Shown here in pieces: positions 18,634-28,871 of a stretch of 64,000 nt of DNA. The first letter of the stretch is position 1. Each line of letters opens with the position of its first letter. The position numbers and the translations under genes are program-made. The DNA is from Microvirga makkahensis (GTDB taxonomy: Bacteria > Pseudomonadota > Alphaproteobacteria > Rhizobiales > Beijerinckiaceae). Below the pieces are notes generated by a model. That model was not told the DNA's origin, did no database searches, and worked only from the letters and a program-made list of their open reading frames with translations. Where the stretch lies: positions 21,643-85,642 of the forward strand of contig NZ_WURB01000018.1 of the NCBI RefSeq assembly GCF_009830105.1. The letters run 5' to 3'.

Positions 18634-18667
18634 GAGAGCGCCCGCAGCGTCGGCTGCGGGGGCTCTC
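18634..18667. terminator. Long hairpin between ridA-like and oxidase genes
   Basis: Two 15-base arms (18634-18648 and 18653-18667) pair at 14 positions around a GTCG loop, starting six bases after the RidA stop. There is no T-run, so it may attenuate or stabilise mRNA rather than fully terminate. The oxidase gene follows 47 bp later. Confidence 0.5.
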
Positions 18668-18713
18668 ATCCCTGCGAAACGACTTTTCCAACTTCAGTCC
18701 AGCTAGGTGTTGC

Positions 18714-20150
18714 ATGCTCACTGATCACCGCGTTCCGAGCGTCAAGCCGTGCGATCCCTCCTGGTGGTTCGCGGATGCGATGCAAGCGGAGAAAGGCACT
18801 CCGCCGTCACCCTCCCTTTCCGGCGAGACGGCTGCGGATGTCGCGATCGTCGGCGGCGGGTTCACCGGATTGTGGACGGCGCTCGCGCTCAAGGAGCGCG
18901 CGCCGGACCTCTCGGTGGCTCTGATCGAAGCCTCCCTATGCGGATCGGGCGCGAGCGGCAAGAACGGCGGCAAAGTCCATGGTTATTGGTCGGCGCTCGC
19001 GGGCATGGAAGCCAATATCGGAGCCGATGGCGCTCTGGCCGTTGCACGCGCCGGAACACGGGCGCAGGACGCCATCCGTCGCTTCGCAACAGCTCCGGGC
19101 CGTGACGTGTGGTGGCGGGAGGCAGGCAATGTGCGCGTGTCGGCTTCAGCCGGGCAGGATGCAAAGATTTCGAACTATATCACGACCGCGAAACGGCTTG
19201 GGGTTCCGGATACGGTTTACGCACTCTCGCCGGCGGAAGTCGCCCAGCGCTGCAAGTCGCCGGCCTTCCGCGGCGGCATTTTCCTTCCGGAGGGTGCGAA
19301 TGTCCACCCTGCCCGGCTAGCGCGCGCTCTGCGCAAAGCGGTGATCGATGCTGGGGTCGCCGTCTACGAAAATACACCCATGACGGGCCTTGATGTTGGC
19401 ACGCCGAATCGCGTGCGGACGCCGAACGGCCAGATCATTGCCCGCGAGGTCGTGCTGGCGACAAATATCGAGCTTGCGCGCCGCTCCGACGTGAAGCCTC
19501 ATGTCACCGTGTTCTCGAGCTTCGCCTTGATGACGGAGCCTGCACCGCATGCCCTCGACGAAGCCGGATGGCACGGTGACGAAGGGCTCGCCGACTTGAG
19601 GATGTTCGTCCACTATTTCCGCAAGACGCGCGACGGGCGGATTCTCATGGGCTCGGGCTCCGGCCCGATCAGTTACAACGGCAGCACTTCCGATCCCGGT
19701 CTGACCCAGGACACTGCCTCGGCCGCCCGCGCCGAGAGGGCGCTTCGCCGATTGCTGCCGACCTTCGCCAATGTTCCCGTGGCGAAGAGCTGGGGTGGTG
19801 GCATCGACATCTCTGCCGACCGCTTGCCGTTCTTCCGGACGGTACCTGGAACGCGCGTCCATTACGGCTGCGGCTATTCCGGCCACGGCGTGAATCCGAC
19901 CTATATGGGTGGTCAGTGTCTGGCGTCGCTCGTCCTTGGGGTCAAGGACGAATGGTCAACGCTCCCCCTGTGCACGCGCGATGTTCCCTCCCTGCCGCCG
20001 GAGCCGTTCCGGACCATCGGTGGACGCTTCGTCCGCTGGGGGATCATCGGTTCCGAGGAGGCCGACGAGCAGGGAACCAAGGCCGGCCTGCTGATGCAGG
20101 CCGCAGCCGCCATCCCGCGGGTATTTGGACTGCGTATCGGCACGCGCTAG
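18714..20150 (+). CDS. DadA/PuuB-like FAD-dependent amine or amino-acid oxidase
   Basis: A 478-residue DAO-family flavoprotein. The FAD-binding motif [19 protein letters not shown] begins near residue 43, followed by [15 protein letters not shown], which positions the isoalloxazine ring. The C-terminal [21 protein letters not shown] and [21 protein letters not shown] segments close the active site. Members oxidise D-amino acids, N-alkylated amino acids or gamma-glutamylputrescine. The exact substrate is not readable. The leading [14 protein letters not shown] segment recalls PuuB/OoxB-like oxidases. It follows RidA, which would clear the imine product, and precedes the importer ATPase. Confidence 0.9.
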   Translation: MLTDHRVPSVKPCDPSWWFADAMQAEKGTPPSPSLSGETAADVAIVGGGFTGLWTALALKERAPDLSVALIEASLCGSGASGKNGGKVHGYWSALAGMEANIGADGALAVARAGTRAQDAIRRFATAPGRDVWWREAGNVRVSASAGQDAKISNYITTAKRLGVPDTVYALSPAEVAQRCKSPAFRGGIFLPEGANVHPARLARALRKAVIDAGVAVYENTPMTGLDVGTPNRVRTPNGQIIAREVVLATNIELARRSDVKPHVTVFSSFALMTEPAPHALDEAGWHGDEGLADLRMFVHYFRKTRDGRILMGSGSGPISYNGSTSDPGLTQDTASAARAERALRRLLPTFANVPVAKSWGGGIDISADRLPFFRTVPGTRVHYGCGYSGHGVNPTYMGGQCLASLVLGVKDEWSTLPLCTRDVPSLPPEPFRTIGGRFVRWGIIGSEEADEQGTKAGLLMQAAAAIPRVFGLRIGTR

Positions 20151-20198
20151 CGCATCGTTCGGCCCTGCCGGGCTGATGAAGCAGACCGAGAGGACACC

Positions 20199-22025
20199 AT
20201 GAGCCAGCCGATCCTTTCTGTGAGCAACCTGACCACGGCGTTCCGTGTCGACGGCGTTTGGAAGCCGGTCGTCCGCAACGTCTCGTTCGACGTTGCTGAG
20301 AGGGAAACTCTCGCGGTGGTCGGCGAATCGGGTTCAGGCAAGAGCGTAACCGCGCTCTCGATCATGCAGTTGACCCCGCCGAACAACAGCAGGATCGACG
20401 GCAGCATCAAACTGGTTGATCGGGAGCTCCTGACGTTGTCGAACGCAGACATGCGCGAGATCAGAGGCAACGAGATCGCCATGATCTTCCAGGAGCCGAT
20501 GACCTCGCTCAACCCAGTGCTGACCGTCGGCTTCCAAATTGCCGAGGCGCTCATCCTGCACCGCGGCCTCTCAAGGTCACAGGCCGAGGCCGAGACTGTC
20601 AGGCTGCTTGAGAAAGTTCGCATTCCCGCAGCGAAGTCCCGTTTTCATGACTATCCGCATCGCTTCTCCGGCGGCATGCGGCAGCGCGTGATGATCGCGC
20701 TTGCGCTGGCCTGCAAGCCGAAGCTTCTGATAGCGGACGAGCCGACGACCGCGCTCGACGTGACCATTCAGGCGCAGATTCTCCAGCTGATCAAAGATCT
20801 GCAGAAGGAAGAGGGCATGGCTGTCCTCTTCATCACTCACGACATGGGCGTTGTGGCAGAGATCGCGGATCGCACCGTCGTGATGTATAATGGGGAATCC
20901 GTCGAGAGCGGAAGCACCGCTGATATCTTCACACGGGCGAAGCACCCCTATACACGCTCGCTCCTCTCGGCCGTGCCGAAGCTTGGCTCCATGGAGGGTC
21001 GCGGACGGCCCATGCGCTTTCCGGTTGTCGACAAACTCACAGGCTTGTCGGATGTTCCGGAAGAAACACCGGATACGGTCGCGGCCACCGAGCAGCCCGT
21101 GCTGGAAGTATCCAACCTGACCACCCGTTTCGAGATTCGGTCCGGCCTGTTCGGCAAAGTCAAGGGCAGGGTCCATGCGGTCGAGAACGTCTCGTTCAGC
21201 CTGAGGCGTGGCGAGACGCTGGCACTCGTCGGCGAATCCGGCTGCGGCAAGTCGACGACAGGCCGCTCGATCATGCGATTGCAGCGTCCCATGAGCGGTT
21301 CGGTGCTGCTTGAGGGTGAGGATCTGCTCCAATTGGATTCGCGATCCCTGCGTGAACGCCGAAAGCGCATTCAGATGATCTTCCAGGATCCGTTCGCAAG
21401 CCTCAATCCGCGGATCAACGTCGGTGATGCGATCGCCGCGCCGCTTCTCATCAATGGGCTCGCCAGCCGCTCCCAGGCTGGTGAGAAGGTCGCCGAGCTC
21501 CTGCATCATGTTGGCTTGTCGGCAGACATGGCCTACCGTTTCCCACACGAGTTCTCCGGCGGCCAGCGGCAACGCGTCTGCATCGCACGTGCTCTCGCCT
21601 TGGAACCCAGCATCATCGTCGCCGACGAGTCGGTATCGGCTCTCGACGTCTCGGTAAAGGCGCAGGTCGTCAATCTTATGCTGGACCTGCAGGCGCGGAT
21701 GAAGCTCGCCTACCTCTTCATTTCGCATGACATGGCGGTGGTCGAACGGGTCAGTCACCGCGTGGCGGTGATGTATCTCGGTGAGATCGTCGAAATCGGC
21801 CCCCGTGAGGCGATTTTCGGCAATCCACAGCATCCTTATACCAAGCGGCTGCTCGAAGCCGTGCCGATCGCCGATCCAACGCGGCGGCACATGAAAGGCG
21901 CCATCTCGAATTCCGAGATCCGCAGCCCTGTACGGCCGCCGGATTTCGTGCCTCCGACCCGGCAGTTCCGGGAAGTTTCACCGGGACATTCGGTCATGGT
22001 GTGGGGTCAGGAGTGGGCGTTCTAG
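20199..22025 (+). CDS. Fused peptide ABC transporter ATPase (DppD-DppF in one chain)
   Basis: A 608-residue protein with two full ABC ATPase domains. Domain 1 (about residues 5-270) has Walker A GESGSGKS at 42-49, [16 protein letters not shown] and [18 protein letters not shown]. Domain 2 (about 300-585) has a second Walker A, GESGCGKS, at 345-352, then [15 protein letters not shown] and [18 protein letters not shown]. Each ends with an oligopeptide-transporter C-terminal extension ([24 protein letters not shown]). Both sites look catalytically complete. This GsiA-type fusion would energise the DppB/DppC pore encoded on the opposite strand. GAGAGGA precedes the ATG. Confidence 0.93.
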   Translation: MSQPILSVSNLTTAFRVDGVWKPVVRNVSFDVAERETLAVVGESGSGKSVTALSIMQLTPPNNSRIDGSIKLVDRELLTLSNADMREIRGNEIAMIFQEPMTSLNPVLTVGFQIAEALILHRGLSRSQAEAETVRLLEKVRIPAAKSRFHDYPHRFSGGMRQRVMIALALACKPKLLIADEPTTALDVTIQAQILQLIKDLQKEEGMAVLFITHDMGVVAEIADRTVVMYNGESVESGSTADIFTRAKHPYTRSLLSAVPKLGSMEGRGRPMRFPVVDKLTGLSDVPEETPDTVAATEQPVLEVSNLTTRFEIRSGLFGKVKGRVHAVENVSFSLRRGETLALVGESGCGKSTTGRSIMRLQRPMSGSVLLEGEDLLQLDSRSLRERRKRIQMIFQDPFASLNPRINVGDAIAAPLLINGLASRSQAGEKVAELLHHVGLSADMAYRFPHEFSGGQRQRVCIARALALEPSIIVADESVSALDVSVKAQVVNLMLDLQARMKLAYLFISHDMAVVERVSHRVAVMYLGEIVEIGPREAIFGNPQHPYTKRLLEAVPIADPTRRHMKGAISNSEIRSPVRPPDFVPPTRQFREVSPGHSVMVWGQEWAF

Positions 22026-22241
22026 CGGGGTCGCCTTCTGTGGGACCTGGCACAGAGCCAGATCATGATGGGGTGAACGCCTAGCGCATGGATGGTCTAT
22101 GCGAGCATGTCGTATGGTCCCATGAGGTCGGCTAGAGCCAGTGGGGGCTCTCGTGCCTGCTCAACCGGCTCAACGGGCCACGACAGAAGGCCCGGTCCTC
22201 GCACCCGAAGTGCAATCCGGCCGCGCAGGCGGCGTTGGAAA

Positions 22242-22845
22242 GGTTCTGTCGCAAATCCAAACCTGAGACGACGAGCTACGGGCATCCCCTTCAACATTCG
22301 TGCGGCGAGTAGATCGAACTGCTTCGCGAGTGATGGCTGCAGACCGCAGGCATGCTTCGCCCGTCCTTTGCGCATCATGTGAACCATCTCGGTCCCACGA
22401 GCGCGTGCCATCGACTTAAACCCGAGCATAGTTCGATCTTGCCGTCGGTCTGTCGTATCGCACGATTGGATCGCTTCCGGGTTCGTTTGACTGCCGTCGA
22501 TGACGATCCGCTCGGACCGGCGATGCGGCTTGAGGGCTTGGCTCAGGAACCGTTAGGCCGCAGCCGGATTTCGGTGCTCGCTGAATCAGAACTCGACGGT
22601 GTCGCCATTGCTGTCGAAGGCCCGGAGCGGTACATCCACCACCCGCGGACTCTGACATGGGTTTCATCCACATGCCACCGGCTGGCAGCGGATCCCTTCC
22701 GGCGATTGAGCCGCTCCAGCAGCAGCGGCTCATACTGGACAGTTCGGCGATCGGTTGTCGCATGATCAATCGGGATGCCGCGCTCCGCCATCATCTGCTC
22801 CAAATTCCGGACGCTGAGATTGTAAACCAGGTATCACCGGGCGCG
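22242..22845 (-). mobile_element. IS6-family remnant, copy A
   Basis: Minus-strand frames rebuild most of an IS6-type transposase: LSVRNLEQMMAERGIPIDHAT, RWHVDETHVRVRGWWMY, and further on LGFKSMARARGTEMVHMMRKGRAKHACGLQPSLAKQFDLLAA. Several frameshifts separate them. GGTTCTGTCGCAAAT at 22242 is the terminal inverted repeat at the C-terminal end. The N-terminal end and its repeat are lost, cut off a few bases before the arsC start at 22853. Copies B and C (near 49952 and 56377) share the repeat and orientation. Confidence 0.82.
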
Positions 22846-22852
22846 GAGCAGG

Positions 22853-23337
22853 ATGACTGATTATCAAAATATCTTCCTTGATCACGGCAATGCACTGTTC
22901 CCGGCACATTTAGTCCGATCCATCTCGGCGGAGATGGTTCTGAACGAACTGGGTCGCGGGCGCTTTCGCAGCTTCAGCGCAGGAAGTCAGCCGGACGAGA
23001 ACATCAATCCCCATTCGCTCAATGTCCAGCCCCCCGGGTCATGACACGCGGTCGTTAAAACCTAAGAGTTGGGACGTTTTCATTCGGCCGGATGCTCCCC
23101 GGATGTCCTTCGTCATATCGGTCTGCGGTGACGCGGCCGACGAGCCCTGCCCGATCATCCGATCACCGCGCACCGGAGTATTCCAGATCCCAAAGCAACA
23201 AATGGCTCGCGAATGCAAATCACGCCCGCCTTCGACAATATCTACCGGATGTTCGGGCAACGCATTGGTCTTCTCTTGGCATTGCCATCGGAGGCGCTCG
23301 ACAAGCCAGGTCTGCCCAGCATGAGTTCAAGCAATGC
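22853..23337 (+). pseudogene. arsC: Broken arsenate reductase (LMW-phosphatase ArsC type)
   Basis: Three plus-strand frames in order rebuild a thioredoxin-type ArsC. The first is SISAEMVLNELGRGRFRSFSAGSQPD; the second is KPKSWDVFIRPDAPRMSFVISVCGDAADEPCP; the third is AFDNIYRMFGQRIGLLLALPSEALDKPGLPSM. The phosphate-binding CX5R loop that should follow the first strand is replaced by LDHGNALFPAHLVRS, so the nucleophilic cysteine is gone. Two frameshifts follow. The gene is dead twice over. The IS6 remnant abuts its start. Confidence 0.78.
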
Positions 23338-23629
23338 ACGTTTCCACGTTGCCCTCGAACCAGACAGCCTGATCGACCTCATCATGAAATAGAGGTCGCG
23401 CTTCCGACACAGCCGCCTCCGCCAGGGAGACGCTGCACACGAGCGTGCCGCTGCTATCATGGACTTCAAGCCGCCAGGGAAGCGTGCTGCGCGCCATCCA
23501 GCTTTCCAGCAGGCATCGCGCATCCTCAATGGCGTGCCGCCGGGCTGCAGCAGGGCAGCTCAACGTAAATCCTGTAGGATCGAGATACAAACGACGTCCG
23601 TCAGTGATATGGAAGTAGTAGCGCTGCAT
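23327..23629 (-). CDS. DUF6894-type small protein
   Basis: A 100-residue protein opening MQRYYFHITDGRRLYLDPTGF, then AAARRHAIEDARCLLESW and a C-terminal WRLEVHDSSGTLVCSVSLAEA strand pair. This pattern (RYYFH start, acidic turn, helix, EVRDE-like strand) is the small uncharacterised family DUF6894, often present in many copies in Methylobacterium and Microvirga. No function is established to my knowledge. It overlaps the last few bases of the dead arsC on the opposite strand. The ribosome-binding site is weak. Confidence 0.75.
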   Translation of the reverse strand: MQRYYFHITDGRRLYLDPTGFTLSCPAAARRHAIEDARCLLESWMARSTLPWRLEVHDSSGTLVCSVSLAEAAVSEARPLFHDEVDQAVWFEGNVETCIA

Positions 23630-23878
23630 GCCGACTGTCTAGAAGGATTATTTGACGCCCTGATGACAAGAGAAACATCATAAGGAGCCTGCAGAGTTTT
23701 GCGCCGTCACAGCGCAGTGAAACGGCAAGAGCAGCCGGGCGCCGCCGCTGCAACAGTCCGGTATTATGGGGCATCAGGCCACTCATTGTTGGAAATAAAT
23801 TGCTAGACGGCTAGGTTTAACTTCCAGGTAGGATGTTTTACGGCACAAGCCCGGCGAACACCTATTGGAGCATGAATC

Positions 23879-25555
23879 ATGCTATTCAGCTTGCGTCACA
23901 AGTTGGCTGCCGTTGTTGGCTTGGTCGGGCTTACGGCCTTTGGTCTTGCCGGGTTTACCTGGGCGCAGATGGATCGTGAGCACGAGCGGACCATGGCCAT
24001 CGAGGCTGCCTGGAATGGGGCATTGCAGGCCCAGACTCTCGCCCGCGCCATCGAGCATGCTGTCGTGGCGTCTCACGCGGTCTACACGGCCGAGGACAAA
24101 GAGGACGCAAAGCTGAAGTTTCAGTCCCTCGCTGCGGCGCTGGAGGAGATCGAGCGGATCAGGGAACCATTCATGTCGTGGCTGGCCGCAAGCGCTCCTG
24201 AAAAGAAGCAGCTTCTCTCAGGCCGCCTGCAGGAGTTCCTGGCCTATCAGCGGGATACCGCCGAACTTGGCATGAATGTTTCCCCCAAAGCTGCGCTGAT
24301 TCAAGCCACGGATGAGGCGACGATCAAAAGCCGCGAGATGATGGTCAAGGCGATCATGCAACTCGGCGACGAGACCAAGCGCTCGCTCGAGAGCTTTCGG
24401 GCGTCGGCCGATGAGGCGCGCCGGCAGGCGAAGCTCGTTTTGATCAGCCTGTCTTTCGGCAGTATCGTTCTGGCCCTGATCGCCGCCCACCTGATTGCCA
24501 CGGTCCAGATCCAGCGCCCTCTCCAAAGCCTGCAGCGCGTCATGGCTGCGCTGGCAGATCACGACCTTGATGTCACGGTCCCGTTCCTGACGCGCCGGGA
24601 CGAGATCGGCTCGATGGCCTCATCCATTGCGACTTTCAAGCAAGCCCTGCGCGACAAGCACGCCAGCGATCAGAAGGCTGCCATCAGTATGGCCGAAAGC
24701 GTCGAGCGCGGAGCCCGCCTCGAGCGCAATGCTGCCGCGTTCGAGCACCGCGTGCGCCAGGTGACCGAGGATCTCGCCCGATCTGCTGGGCAGATGGGTC
24801 AGGTTGCCCGCTCCATGAGAGACATTGCGCAGACCACAACGGATCAGGTCATGAGTGTTGGCGCTGGAGCGGAGCATGCTTCCGCCGAGGTCAAGTCAAC
24901 GGAGCATGCGACCAAAGCCCTGTCCGATTCCGCCCGCAGCATCGACGAGCAGGTCAAAGGCGCTGTCACCATTGCGGCATGCGCTCTCTCCGAACTCTCC
25001 AGCACTGACATGACGGCTCGCTCTCTGACCGATGCGACAAACGAAATCGGCTCCGTCGTCGAACTCATCGCCAAGATCGCCGCTCAGACCAATCTCCTGG
25101 CTCTCAATGCCACCATTGAAGCCGCCAGGGCTGGTGCCTCGGGCCGAGGCTTTGCCGTTGTTGCTCATGAGGTGAAAGCGCTAGCAAGCCAGACCAGCAG
25201 GGCGACGGACCAGATCTCGGACCAGATCCGCGCCATCAAGAGCGCAGCCGACGCGACCGTGGAGGCAATTGCCAGAATTGGGCAGACGATCCGGGACATC
25301 AGCTCCATTGCGAACGTTATCGCGGCCGCAGCGGACGAACAACAGGAAGCCACACGGCAGATCGCCGAGAGCATTATAGGCACCGTCTCCGCTACTCAGG
25401 ACATGGCAAGGGGGATTGCGTCGGTGCAAGCGGCCGCGACATCGAGTGGAGCCACGGCAGAGCAAGTTCTGGAGGTTTCCAACCACCTTGCTGGCATCTC
25501 CCGCGAGCTCGACAGCGAGATCAATGAGTTCCTGTCCCGCGTGCGAGCTGCATGA
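23879..25555 (+). CDS. Methyl-accepting chemotaxis protein
   Basis: A 558-residue transmembrane chemoreceptor. One helix lies at about residues 10-30 and a second at about 187-207. Between them is an all-helical periplasmic sensor of roughly 155 residues rich in Ala, Glu and Lys. A HAMP domain follows (about 207-262, [16 protein letters not shown]...[16 protein letters not shown]). The long coiled coil has its conserved tip at [20 protein letters not shown] with [15 protein letters not shown]. The tip motif contacts CheA/CheW. GGAG lies eight bases before the ATG. No chemotaxis kinase genes are nearby, so it serves a distant array. Confidence 0.93.
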   Translation: MLFSLRHKLAAVVGLVGLTAFGLAGFTWAQMDREHERTMAIEAAWNGALQAQTLARAIEHAVVASHAVYTAEDKEDAKLKFQSLAAALEEIERIREPFMSWLAASAPEKKQLLSGRLQEFLAYQRDTAELGMNVSPKAALIQATDEATIKSREMMVKAIMQLGDETKRSLESFRASADEARRQAKLVLISLSFGSIVLALIAAHLIATVQIQRPLQSLQRVMAALADHDLDVTVPFLTRRDEIGSMASSIATFKQALRDKHASDQKAAISMAESVERGARLERNAAAFEHRVRQVTEDLARSAGQMGQVARSMRDIAQTTTDQVMSVGAGAEHASAEVKSTEHATKALSDSARSIDEQVKGAVTIAACALSELSSTDMTARSLTDATNEIGSVVELIAKIAAQTNLLALNATIEAARAGASGRGFAVVAHEVKALASQTSRATDQISDQIRAIKSAADATVEAIARIGQTIRDISSIANVIAAAADEQQEATRQIAESIIGTVSATQDMARGIASVQAAATSSGATAEQVLEVSNHLAGISRELDSEINEFLSRVRAA

Positions 25556-25733
25556 TCGCTTCCCGGAACTCCTGTCGCTTGAGCAAGCGCCCGCGCGACG
25601 GGATTAACTATCTGAAATTATGGCCCAACCATTGTCATGGAACTGACACACAACGGGCTTACCCGACTCAGCGAAAGCTGAATAGTGCCCTGCGCCCTTC
25701 CGGGTCGGGCGGGCCATTCGAAGGGCAGAAATC

Positions 25734-28301
25734 TTGCTTGGGTTGAGTAGAGGCACAGGTCCGCTCGGATTGCCAAGTGACCTTCGGGACACCGTCTCCC
25801 AAACCAGAAGTGGATCGGGGCGACCTTCCCAGCACGCGATCTCTGTGGAGACCGACGGGGCCGACGGTGTAACCGCCCTCCAGCAGCGCTGGTACGCCCT
25901 GCAGACGGGACATGGAAGCCTGCCCTCCTACGAGGACATGGTCCTTGGCGGGCTCGGCCGCCACGCCGACAACACCGCCCTCGTGGCGACAAGCGGCCAT
26001 GAGCCCTTGGCCATCCTCTGGGGCGGCACTCGCTTCGAGCGTTGGCTCGGCCAAGAGATTCAGAGCCTTGAGGTTGAGAGGCTGTCGGCCGACATCGCGC
26101 ATGGGATTCGCGAGATCACTCAAAACGCTCTTCAATCCCGGACCCCGGCGGCAACCCACTGTATTCGCGCCCGCCAGGGCACTATCGAGAGCACGGGCCT
26201 TCTTGCACTTCCCCTCGCAAACCGGCAGGGCGTTCCGTTCGTCCTGCTCTGCATCGATGGAGTGACCTCGCGCCTGGACCTTGTCGACGCCATCTTCCGC
26301 GCCACCAATCAGGGTATGCTGGCCCTCAGTGCCGTTCGCGATGATGAGGGACATGTATCCGATTTCACGATATTGGCGCTGAACGAGGGAGCCGCACGCC
26401 TACTTCAGAGACCTGCGTCCGATCTGTGCCTGCAGCGTCTGTCGAGCGTCGTCCCTAACCTGCCCGCAACAAACATCCTGCAGCGCCTCGCTCAAATTCT
26501 TGACGACGGCGGGAGAGACTCGTTTGAGTTCACCTACCCGACCACCAGCGGCAGGCAAATCGACTTCAAGGTCGAGATTGGATGCATCGGCGATCTGCTC
26601 GCCATGACCCTCGCCGACATCAGCGATGTCAAGGCGCGCGAGGCGTCTTCCCGGCTTCTGTTCGAGAGCAATCCCGTTCCGATGTGGCTGTTCGATCCGG
26701 AAAGCCTGCGCATTCTTCGTGTCAACGATGCGGCCGTTGCTCATTATGGCTATACGCGCCAGCATTTCGAAAGAATGACGCTGCTCGATATCCGGCCCCG
26801 AGAGGAATGGGACGACATTCGGCGAGTGGTTGATCGATTGACGAATGTTGATGGGCTGAGCAGCTTTTGGCGTCATCTGAGGTCTGACGGCAGCATCATC
26901 GAGGTGAACACCTTCGCTCGCACAATCACCTTCGAGGGGCGTTCCGCCGTGCTTACGGCGGCGATCGATGTGACCGAGCGTCGCCAAGCCGAGGCCCGCG
27001 TGGCCTACATGGCTCACCATGATGCCCTCACGGAGCTTCCCAATCGCATTCTGTTTCGCGAACGTCTCGAAGCGGCGCTTGCTGATCTCCCTCGACATGG
27101 AGGCGAACTGGGGCTGTTGTGCCTCGACCTCGACAATCTCAAACTGGTCAACGACACTCTGGGGCACCCCGCGGGCGACGAGTTCCTGCGCGAAGCGGCA
27201 AGCCGCCTGCGACATTGTCTGCCGGCTGGCGATCTCGTTGCACGCTTAGGGGGCGATGAGTTCGCCATTCTTCATTTCAACATGGAGGGTATTCAGGATA
27301 CCCTTGCCCTCGCCGCCCGTGTTGTTGAGGCCTTCAATAGGCCGTTCGCAATTCAACGGCAGCAGATCGTAAGTGGGGCGAGCGTGGGTATCGCAACCGC
27401 GCCGGCAAATGGCACGACGACAGACGTTCTGTTACGAAACGCTGACATGGCGCTTTACTGCGCCAAAGCCGGAGGGGGGCGGACCTATCGCCTGTTCGAT
27501 GTTGAGATGGACAACCGCCTGCAGGCGAAGCAGGTTATGGAGCAGGACCTTCGCCAAGCCTTCGTTGAAGGGCAGCTTGACCTTCATTATCAACCGATCA
27601 TAAGCCTGCTCGAAGGTAGGATCACTGGATGTGAAGCCCTGTTGCGTTGGCGCCATCCCGTCCACGGTCATATTCCGCCTGCGGAATTCGTCCCACTGGC
27701 GGAAGATATCGGCCTGATCGAGCCCATTGGCGAATGGGTTCTCCATCGAGCCTGCCGAGAGGCCGCCACTTGGCCCGAAGGCATCAGAGTCGCAATCAAC
27801 CTCTCTCCTGCACAATTCAACAGCGGGAAGCTCGTGGATTGTGTCAGCTCGGCCCTCTCGTGTTCCGCACTCGATCCCGGCCGGCTTGAGCTGGAGATCA
27901 CGGAATCGGTTCTTCTTCTCAAGAACGAAGCGACCATGACCGCCCTCCACCGGTTGCGGGACCTTGGTGTGCAGATCGCCATGGATGATTTCGGCACCGG
28001 CTACTCGTCGCTGAGCTATCTGCGCTCGTTCCCGTTCGACAAGATCAAGATAGATCGCTCTTTCGTGCATGAGCTTGGCGAGAACAAGCAATCCACCGCC
28101 ATCATTCGCGCCATCACTGGGCTCGGCAAGAGCCTCGAAAGCACAACGGTTGCAGAAGGGATCGAAACAATCGAGCAACTCGAACATCTCAGAGCCGATG
28201 GCTGCGACGAGGTCCAAGGATTTCTCTTGAGCAGGCCCGTTCCCGCCGCTGAATTGAAGCAACTCCTCGCCACATGGCATCCGGATCGGCTCGCGCTTTA
28301 G
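25734..28301 (+). CDS. Sensor-PAS-GGDEF-EAL cyclic-di-GMP enzyme
   Basis: About 855 residues. The N-terminal 300 residues look like sensory PAS/GAF-like domains (FERWLGQEIQSLEVERL; a second block around LNEGAARLLQR). A clear PAS follows (LFESNPVPMWLFDPESLRILRVNDAA). The GGDEF motif (506-510) is intact in RLGGDEFAI. The EAL motif (634-636) is intact with INLSPAQF, EITESV, MDDFGTGYSS, IKIDRSF and AEGIET, so both synthesis and hydrolysis of c-di-GMP are possible. No ATG fits: the frame opens at TTG 25734 behind GAAGGG, with GTG 25845 as an alternative. No membrane segment is visible. Confidence 0.92.
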   Translation: MLGLSRGTGPLGLPSDLRDTVSQTRSGSGRPSQHAISVETDGADGVTALQQRWYALQTGHGSLPSYEDMVLGGLGRHADNTALVATSGHEPLAILWGGTRFERWLGQEIQSLEVERLSADIAHGIREITQNALQSRTPAATHCIRARQGTIESTGLLALPLANRQGVPFVLLCIDGVTSRLDLVDAIFRATNQGMLALSAVRDDEGHVSDFTILALNEGAARLLQRPASDLCLQRLSSVVPNLPATNILQRLAQILDDGGRDSFEFTYPTTSGRQIDFKVEIGCIGDLLAMTLADISDVKAREASSRLLFESNPVPMWLFDPESLRILRVNDAAVAHYGYTRQHFERMTLLDIRPREEWDDIRRVVDRLTNVDGLSSFWRHLRSDGSIIEVNTFARTITFEGRSAVLTAAIDVTERRQAEARVAYMAHHDALTELPNRILFRERLEAALADLPRHGGELGLLCLDLDNLKLVNDTLGHPAGDEFLREAASRLRHCLPAGDLVARLGGDEFAILHFNMEGIQDTLALAARVVEAFNRPFAIQRQQIVSGASVGIATAPANGTTTDVLLRNADMALYCAKAGGGRTYRLFDVEMDNRLQAKQVMEQDLRQAFVEGQLDLHYQPIISLLEGRITGCEALLRWRHPVHGHIPPAEFVPLAEDIGLIEPIGEWVLHRACREAATWPEGIRVAINLSPAQFNSGKLVDCVSSALSCSALDPGRLELEITESVLLLKNEATMTALHRLRDLGVQIAMDDFGTGYSSLSYLRSFPFDKIKIDRSFVHELGENKQSTAIIRAITGLGKSLESTTVAEGIETIEQLEHLRADGCDEVQGFLLSRPVPAAELKQLLATWHPDRLAL

Positions 28302-28871
28302 GGGCCGCTTGGTTCCTTCGAGGTCGGCTGGCCGGACTGGTGCCGGAAATTCCCCAAGAGGATTGGTAAAGGATCAGATTGGTCCTCGGACGTGGTACGA
28401 CTCAATGTGGAAAGGGCGGACACCGTCGGACTCCTTCCCCACGATCTACGTAAATTCTTCTCAGATTTTGCCTAGGCGAGGAAGTCCTTCTCCCGCGAGG
28501 AGCCGTCGACGCCGACATTGTGCGCGGCGATATAGAGTTCCTAACGAAACCGGCGTGAGTGCGTTGGTCTGGCATGGCCCAACCTCTTGTTTCCTATGTC
28601 CGCTCTGATAGACAGCATCTTCGGCCGGATCGGTCTTCTTGATCTCGGCACTTCTGCAGCGGGCGGTCTGCCCTTGCGGTTTCCCGACCATGTCACCGAT
28701 GATGACAAGATGATCGCCTGTCAAAGGTGTTGGCGCCCATCCTATCCGACCAGCACGCATCGGCTCTACTCGATCCCGAGCATCGGCTTGTTCGGCCATC
28801 TTGCACCAACAGCGTGGACAAACCCTTTGACGACCTGATGGAGCAAACGCTCTTTGTACGGAGCCGAAGGT
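28302..28871. other. Gap of about 570 bp without a supported gene
   Basis: No complete gene is seen. Short minus-strand stretches such as PLTGDHLVIIGDMVGKPQGQT look protein-like but match nothing I recognise and are crossed by stops in neighbouring frames. The promoter of the WYL regulator should lie at its right end. Confidence 0.35.

Noticed and set aside
20577..21890. 437-codon minus-strand open frame opposite the fused ATPase
   Set aside because: It is antisense to two well-conserved ABC domains and has no family-like sequence.
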